Shown one piece after another: positions 57,165-64,000 of a DNA stretch of 64,000 bases. The first letter of the stretch is position 1. Every line of letters begins with the position of its first letter. The stretch is taken from positions 5,781,803 through 5,845,802 of the forward strand of contig NC_081332.1 of NCBI RefSeq assembly GCF_022539665.2. The letters run 5' to 3'. Source of the DNA: Daphnia carinata (lineage: Eukaryota > Arthropoda > Branchiopoda > Diplostraca > Daphniidae). The notes under the pieces are model-generated. The model had not been told where the DNA came from. It did no database searches and saw nothing but the letters and a program-made list of their open reading frames with translations. The position numbers and the translations under genes are program-made.

Positions 57165-57188
57165 CTCTCTCTCTCTCTCTCTCTCTCT
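57165..57188. repeat. (CT)12 microsatellite
   Basis: 24 bases of uninterrupted CT followed by a T-homopolymer. Confidence 0.9.
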
Positions 57189-57479
57189 TTACTCCTTTTT
57201 TTTTTTTTTTTTTTTTTGAAAGATGCAAATCAGTTGAGGGGAAAATCACGCCACGGTCGATGATGATGACCACTCGTTTAATAAACGATTGAGGTGAGGT
57301 AAGGTGGGGGGGGGGGGGAATATAAAGAAAAATAAAGAAAAAAAGAAGGGAATAAATAATCAGATTTTCGTATCAACAACGAAAAGGGCCGAGCACACGG
57401 ACGTACCGACGTTTAATTAGGTGGAATGCTCGCGTTCGTCCCTCGTCTTATTAATGCGGCCTCGTCTCACATAACGGCC

Positions 57480-57517
57480 GTGGACAAACAGCCACATTTG
57501 TCCACGTTATATAAAAG
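57480..57517 (+). promoter_or_regulatory. Hairpin plus TATA-box consensus, orphan promoter candidate
   Basis: GTGGACAAA (57480-57488) and TTTGTCCAC (57497-57505) form a perfect 9-bp inverted repeat, followed two bases later by TATATAAAAG (57508-57517). No coding region follows within several kb, so it may drive a non-coding transcript or be chance. Confidence 0.3.
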
Positions 57518-60294
57518 CAGTGCGACCCATTTTCTGATTTCATTAAAAATGAGACATCTTTCCGAAAGGTGGTTTTCCACAAGAGATGATTAGATATATA
57601 TGTATGTGAAAAAGTTAGTTATAATATTATCTTTTCCATGTTTTTTTAGGCACGCGGATTCCAGGGGAAAAGTGTTTTCATCTTCCATTTTTTGTTTTAA
57701 TGGCTCTCTCGCGCCCAGTCAAACCTCTCCCTCCCCCATCACCCTCTAGTTCTCTCTCTTCGGTCCGTGGAATTTATTTTTTTTTTTTCCCCTAAGTTCT
57801 GGTCTGGAAAATTTACAACGTGTTTAACAGCCGGCCATTAGAGAAGATAATAGGTCCAGATCTTAATTGTTGGGAAGGTTCTTTTTTGTTTCTTTTTTCT
57901 TGAAATCGTTGTTGTATAGTTCTGAATAAATAAATAATCTGTCGAGTCCATTATGTTCCACGTTCTTAATTTGATTTTTTTTTTTTTTATCCTTAAGTTG
58001 CTGGAACTATACAGAGCAAAGAAGAAGAAGAAAAAAATTATACAGCCATCGATTCTTTTGGTCCTTTTCAAATGGGATTCAAATGGGGCCCGCTGTTCTT
58101 TCAGCTGGCGTTCCAGGGCACGAGCTTTTTTGCCTCTCCAATAGGGAAAGGAATCCAGATATGGGCGAAGAAGAGATGAGCCCATGTGTTTGATGACGGA
58201 GGTGCTAACGTTACCAAATCTACATTTGAAGACTAATCAGGCGATGGTAGTGTGATTTACGCTGATTGTCCCGGACCCGAGTTACAAGACACCTGTTCAA
58301 TAAATCTCCCTCAAACGAATTTTTTTTTTGTTCGATGGGAAAACAAGCAGTGGACTATGGCCAGGATGGAACACAAACAAGAAAGGGCATCACACACAAA
58401 AATTCGAAACGAAAAAAAAAAGGGAAACACAAGACTTTCATTTTAATTCTTCTTCATTCTCCATCTTGTGTTTTTTCTTTTTCTTTTCATTTGAACAACG
58501 CCCAGAACATATCAGATGATGAGAATTTTTCCTTATTGCTTTTTAATCAATCTATTTTTTTTTTTTTTTTTTTTTTTTTCATCCTATCTTATTCGGAGTT
58601 TTTATTTTATTCGTTAGGTCCGCATTACGATTTCAAGTCGTAATCGTTGACATTTACATGGCCAAAATCATCTGGGGCGATTGCGTCAAATAGATAAAAG
58701 GCTCCGTTTTTCTTTTTTTCTCACTCCTTTTTCGAGCTGTCTCGCTCTTATTTTAGGAGCCGTGAGAAATGCTCTTGATGATGTGCTCTGAAGAGAAAAA
58801 AGAAAAACTGGTATGCAAATCATCGTTGGGGCTATCAGCTTTGACAGGCGTGCATAGCAGCAAGCAACTAGTGTCCTTCTATTTGTCTGTTCGAATTCTC
58901 TTTTTCAAAAAAGAAAAAAAAAAAGCTCGTCGGTTACAAAATGGTTTGGCTGCTAGGGCTGATGTTGATGGCCAAGTCAAACAACGACAACAACACGACC
59001 GAAGAACAACACACACGCCGGCCATCGTTTCTGCGTACACCTGCGGCTGGCTGGACAACATGAATATCTAATGAAGCACATCCAACAGATCATCTTACTT
59101 GAATCAACCATACAAAAAAACAAAAAAAACAAAAAAAAAACAAAAAAAAACAAAAAGGGCTGATGGCGTAAAGAATTCGTGTTTCATTTTCAACTCGGCA
59201 GCAGCCAGTTAGCAGCTTCCATGTTGTTGTTGTTGCCTGGCTGCTTAAGTGCACGCGCTGGTCTCACAGTCTTTCCTAACGGACGGCATAAATTATTCCC
59301 GACAGGCGAGTGTGTGTGTGCGAGAAACAGATGCGAAAAGGCCAGGCTCGTTCCTGATGGTCGAAACGACGAGCTTGCGCTCTATGGCATCAACTCAGCA
59401 TGCATCCAATCTCATTAGAGACGTTCTTCTCCTTCTCTCCTTTCACGAGCCCTTTTTTTATTATTACTATTATTATTATCTTCTCCTCCTATTTTTAGAT
59501 TCAATGTCAACCATCGAACGTACGTCACAATATTCAAATCAACAACAACCCCTCAAAATAATAAGAGATAAGACAATTACGAGAACATCTGTGCAATTTG
59601 TTTTGCATGTGTTTGTAAATGTGAAGTTGGTCACTCTCCGTGGTGCTTTATAGATGGTGCGTGATGCATGTTGTGTAACATGTTGATGGCCACGTATCAG
59701 CGCCTTCGCTGTGTGGCACGGGGACGAGTGTAATATCGTGTAGAGGCGATTGGATACAGGTAAATGGGGGACGTTTATCATCACGTGAACACTATCGCTT
59801 TTTTTTTTTTATTGCCGAAGCGAATCGACTGAGTCGGTTAACCTCTCGGGGTGGCGCTCCTTCACGTCGATGGCAAGAATTGATGGTAAGATTGTATAGG
59901 TGATCTGCTGTTTGAATGCAGGTGTGAAAATGGAGAAAACCATCGCCCGTCATTGAAACCAAAACGTCCGTTGAATATGGTGAAGCTGTGAAACAGAGCT
60001 TCGTTTGCTCATTATGCATATTGAAAAGAGAGGCGTGAGGCGTTCACAGGTGTGGCTCATCAAAATTTCTCACTACAGACCACACCCATGTGCCTGCTCA
60101 CCTGATGGCAGTGTAGATGATCGCGTTTCGTCAAATTGCAATTGATGTCGTTTTCAAGGGGCAGTAAAAAGGCGTTAATAAATCCACGTCCATGGATCAC
60201 GTTCGGTTTTTAATTGAAACTGTTTCAATGTCTAATAGGATTGGATCAGGCGCGATATTGCCGTTTGATTGTATTGGTAACAGTCCTGCAAGGA

Positions 60295-61325
60295 AATGAC
60301 ATAAGGGTCACTTTGAATTCGAATAACTCAAAAACTACAAGTCTCACATGAAAACGACTATGATATTCTTCATCCTCGTTCAATTTCGAGTTGAAATCAT
60401 GTATTTTTAAGTAAATCAAAATTTTGGCCAAAAGTGAAAAAATGAGAAGGCTATAGCCTTCTCACTTTTGTCAAAATCGGCCAAAATGGGACTTCGCTTT
60501 GAATCGAACAAAAAATTACGTCATATATTCAAAATTAAGTGCTTATTTCGACGAGAGCATTCGTTTTCTTGTCAAAGCAGACGTTTTGTAAATAAACGCG
60601 TGGGAAGTGCCTGCAGCGCAGCAAATTTGCAAAAGCAAAAGTTCGTGTTAAATTATGCAAATGTTATTGACAAAATTAAATATTGTTAACCACTTTGAAT
60701 AGGATAAACAAAAACTACGAGTGTCACGCAAAAATGATGTCGATTTTCATGATCTTCGTTCAATTTTTAGTTGAAATCATGTATTTTTATGTAAATCTAA
60801 GTTTTGACCAAAAATAATCGCTACTAAGTTCTTCGATTCGGTGTATTTAAAAAAACGGTTGACTTAATGAAAAAAATAATAATTTTTTCAGAATTAACAT
60901 TCAATTTAGAGTATATTCTTTGATTTCCAAGCAATGCCAGTGAGTGTCAGTTTTTGAAGGTTTTGGAGGCAAAATTCCCACGGTCATTTTCTTCGTTTTT
61001 CTTCATTTTGTTAAGCCCAGTGTCAAAATGAACCTAATTTTCGCGATCAGTGATCAATTTCCAATCGAAATAGTGTATTTTTAAGTAAATTTAAATTTTG
61101 ACCAAAAATGAAAAAGTGGGAAGGCTATAGCCTTCTCACTTTTATCAAAATCGACCAAAAAGGGATATCTCCTGGAATCCATCAAAAATCACGCCGTATA
61201 TGCAAAATCAAGCGCTGATTTCGACGAGAGCGTCCGTTTTATTGCCAAACCAATCGTTTTCGAAATGAACACGAGAGAATGATGCGGAATGCATCAAATT
61301 TGCTTATCCACTTTCTCCCTAAAAA
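60295..61325. repeat. Palindrome-bearing repeat family, block C (~1 kb, shorter)
   Basis: Palindromes lie at 60438-60469 (one mismatch) and 61112-61143, 674 bp apart. Flanks match blocks A and B (CTTTGAATTCGAATAACTC at about 60311; TTCTTCGATTCGGTGTATTT and the GGAGGCAAAATTCCCACGG stretch). It lacks both inverted GTCGGGCTTA arrays, so it is either an older form or an internally deleted copy. Confidence 0.75.
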
Positions 61326-64000
61326 AAAACTTCCCATAAAATTCCTTAATTTCACTTTGATTTTGAACAAAGAAACACTTGCGTTTCAAAATAAATTAAA
61401 CAAAAAAAAAGAAAAAGAAAAGAAAAATGCCACTTTATGAAATAAGAAGGCGAGCGCGGACAAGCAAACTCAGCACATTCATCTTGCGCAACTCTCTTGC
61501 CCCAACAGCAGGGAGTCCTCCGACACGTACTGGCGTTGCAATGCGCTCCTCGGGTACGCACAACACACACGTACGGTGAGAGATAACGATTTGACTACCT
61601 CCCCGTTGGCTGTAAATATATTCAACATCAAGTGGTAATATAGTAGATGGGCCCTATATATATATTTTTTGTGTTGTTTTCCTCCCGCCCGTCAGGGGCC
61701 AGGCGAGGGAGCTGGGCCGTTCATTATTTCTCGTGTGTTGGGGCATTTTGATATCGGGCCATCGGATCGCAGAGATGATCGGCAATAAAAAGCAGTTTGT
61801 CCGACAATCAAGACGGTGTAAATTATGCACGCTCCGATGTGAATCATCATCTAAGCCTCATATTTTTTTTTTCTTTTCAAAATTCAACCTTATTACATTA
61901 GAATGTATTTTTTAAAGATGTTTTTCCTAGATATCCTATTTGAACATTTAAAATAAACTCGACGAGCTCTGGAGGGCAAACATATTAAATTGCCTGTAAT
62001 GTGTGTGTGTGTGTGTGTGCACACTGTCGAATTATGTAATGGCCTCGTTTAACACGAAGGCGTACAACTCAAGACATTTGAAAAAAGAAAACATGTATAT
62101 ACCTGTTTATTAAAGATTGGTGGTCATTTTGGGCTAGTTTAACAGCCTTCCCCCCTTTTCTTTTCTCCCCACTAAAGGTAAAAATTTAAAAAAATAAAAC
62201 AGCAATTGGCTGTTTATACCTTGCCAGAAAAAAAAAATGTGTGTGTCTGTTGTGAAGGGATTGCATTAACACGAACACAAACACATACACACACACACAC
62301 AAAAAGGGGGGGAATAAGAACTGGACATGGCCATTTAACGCCTCTAAAACATTTTCTTTTTGAAATCAAAGAAGGAAAAAAAAAGAGAGGGGCAAGAGGA
62401 ATAAAAATAAATTAAAAAAAAAAAAAGACCCCCCTCCCCCTCGCAGACACAGACACACACAAAAAAGTCAGAGTTATACTAAACGTTTAGTTTGGACTTG
62501 ATAACCTTTTAGCTATTTCTCTTGTCGAGCTTCTGCTTTGCTGCTGGTACATCATATACAGCAAAGGCAGCCCCCCACCTTACCTCCACCTACCCCCGTC
62601 TTCTTCTTTCACCTTTTTTGGGGTCGGCAGCTTCTCGTGTAGACCGCAGGATTTATTGCGTCATTTTCCGACCCTTTTACAGTTAAACAAGAAAAGAAAG
62701 AAAAAAAAAAAAAAGAACAACATTACTTGTTCGCTTCTATGTATATATATATACATCACAAATCTCCTTCTTCTTCTTCCTTCTTTCTTCAGATTTCTCA
62801 TGTTCCTCTCATATTCCGAATTCCTTTTAAGGGCCAACTTGTTTTTAATGCTGACGCTGAAGCAGAACGGCGCATTAAAATCCAACGTAGATACGGGGGA
62901 ATGAAACGAGAAGAAGAAGAACGCTAACCAGAACTGTTGGCGTTTACGCACAAGACACTAAATAAGGGGATACTTATGCATGCGTATATATAATATATTA
63001 ACATGTGTATATGCAGTTAGTTATAGAGAAGCGCACAGGACGCGTGCCCCCATGTAGAACAAAACCAGACACTACAAAGCTCAAACCAAAAAGCTCAGCC
63101 AATGAATATCATTATGGCCAAATAAAAGGCCCTGCTAATCACTAGACTAGCTCGTAAAAGAAAACAAAAAAATAAATAAACTAAACATATTTTTTGTTAT
63201 TTTATTTTTTGTAATTACCGCCAACAGGTTATTCTCCGGCCATGTTTTAAAATTCTATTCAGCCTATCTCTGTTTCTTTTTGTGTGTGCTTCCTTTCTGC
63301 TCGTCTTTTGTTTCTCTCTCTGTGTCTACATACCTTTAAAAAAGACAGACACGTATGTAAGAGATGTATCTCTTTTGTTGTTGTTCCTCACCAATTGGCT
63401 CCTTGTTATCTTGTCGAGTTTCACCTTCTTCTTCTCCTCGTGAAAACAATCTATCGCATTCCAGGAGAACGCGCACATCCAGCCGCGTGATTGGACCGTG
63501 ATCAATCTTGATTGGCGTTCCATATTTTTTTTTTTTTTTTTTTTGTTCTTTCAAAAATCCCAAGAAATGGAAAGAAGATAAAGAACTTAAAAAACACAAA
63601 AATTTCTACAATATAACAAAAGTGATAAATACTTAAAGGCCGGAGTTAGTTGTCGGTTTTCCAAGGGGGGGGGGGACCCAAGAAATGAAAAAGGACAGAC
63701 ACAAGAGGGACCGATAAATAACGATGGGGCAGTTCATTTAAATAGGCAAACACCCCCGTGATGGGGGGGGGGGGGAGAAGAAAGAAATACAGAACCATTA
63801 CAAGCTCGTTTTCTTTCTATATGTTCCATGGCCTTTATACGTGTTCACTTCCTGATGTGGAGGGGCAAAGGAAAGACCCAACCGACGAATAGACGCACAG
63901 CTGGACGTCCTCTCTCGGACACTTTCTTCTTCTTTCTTCTTCTCTCTTCGTTCTTACTAATTTACAACTTTTTACATGTGTCTCTTGCGTGTTAGTGTGG
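61326..64000. other. Non-coding region to the window end
   Basis: No supported gene. Homopolymers, G-runs (63666 and 63763 areas), (TG)n at 62000-62019 and pyrimidine tracts. Open frames are low complexity. Confidence 0.6.

Larger units (their letters stand above)
56646..60294. other. Non-coding region between repeat blocks B and C
   Basis: No supported gene. A strong TATA consensus TATATAAAAG (57508-57517) lies directly downstream of a 26-bp hairpin (57480-57505) in a homopolymer-poor patch. A frame at 59221-59418 begins like a signal peptide (Met then Leu-rich) but runs through a GT-repeat and is not called. Confidence 0.6.

Noticed and set aside
59179-59653. Frame beginning like a signal peptide (MLLLLPGCLSARA)
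   Set aside because: The Leu run is a GTT repeat and the Cys cluster is a GT-microsatellite; likely chance.

Overview
The window looks like arthropod nuclear DNA, most likely a cladoceran crustacean such as Daphnia. That assignment is an inference from three things: genes with spliced introns, an empty-spiracles/EMX-type homeobox gene pair with an arthropod-style homeodomain, and AT-rich non-coding DNA full of A/T homopolymers, C/G runs and dinucleotide microsatellites. It is not bacterial. Almost all the other open reading frames are translations of simple repeats and are left out.

Layout. (1) 1-5.75 kb: a tract with few homopolymers. It holds eroded minus-strand gene fragments with stops, a frameshift and recognisable splice sites. 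One fragment is a decayed second copy of another 4 kb away. The tract also has a foldback (inverted repeat) and a same-strand cluster of GCCATCT motifs. The gene family was not recognised. (2) 5.75-13.1 kb: simple-repeat-rich non-coding DNA upstream of gene 1. (3) 13.7-15.3 kb: EMX-family gene 1, three coding exons, 403 residues, compact introns. (4) 15.3-31.8 kb: intergenic DNA with islands that may be enhancers. (5) 32.77-37.62 kb: EMX-family gene 2, three coding exons, 429 residues, large introns, same strand and same intron positions and phases. (6) 37.6-64 kb: downstream non-coding DNA. It carries three blocks (43.0-44.9, 54.8-56.6 and 60.3-61.3 kb) of one repeat family built around a near-perfect 32-bp palindrome. 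In two blocks there is also a ~0.9-kb segment bounded by inverted GTCGGGCTTA arrays.

The two homeobox genes are tandem paralogues, and the arrangement recalls the neighbouring ems and E5 genes of Drosophila. Both encode predicted nuclear DNA-binding transcription factors with an eh1-like FSID motif near the N terminus, a tryptophan motif upstream of the homeodomain, the homeodomain itself and an acidic, His-rich tail. Exon 1 has diverged strongly, yet the homeodomain exons share a 59-bp block with no difference even at silent sites, which suggests gene conversion or very strong constraint. No tRNA, rRNA, CRISPR or intact transposase gene was recognised. The least explained item is the palindromic repeat family at 43-61 kb.
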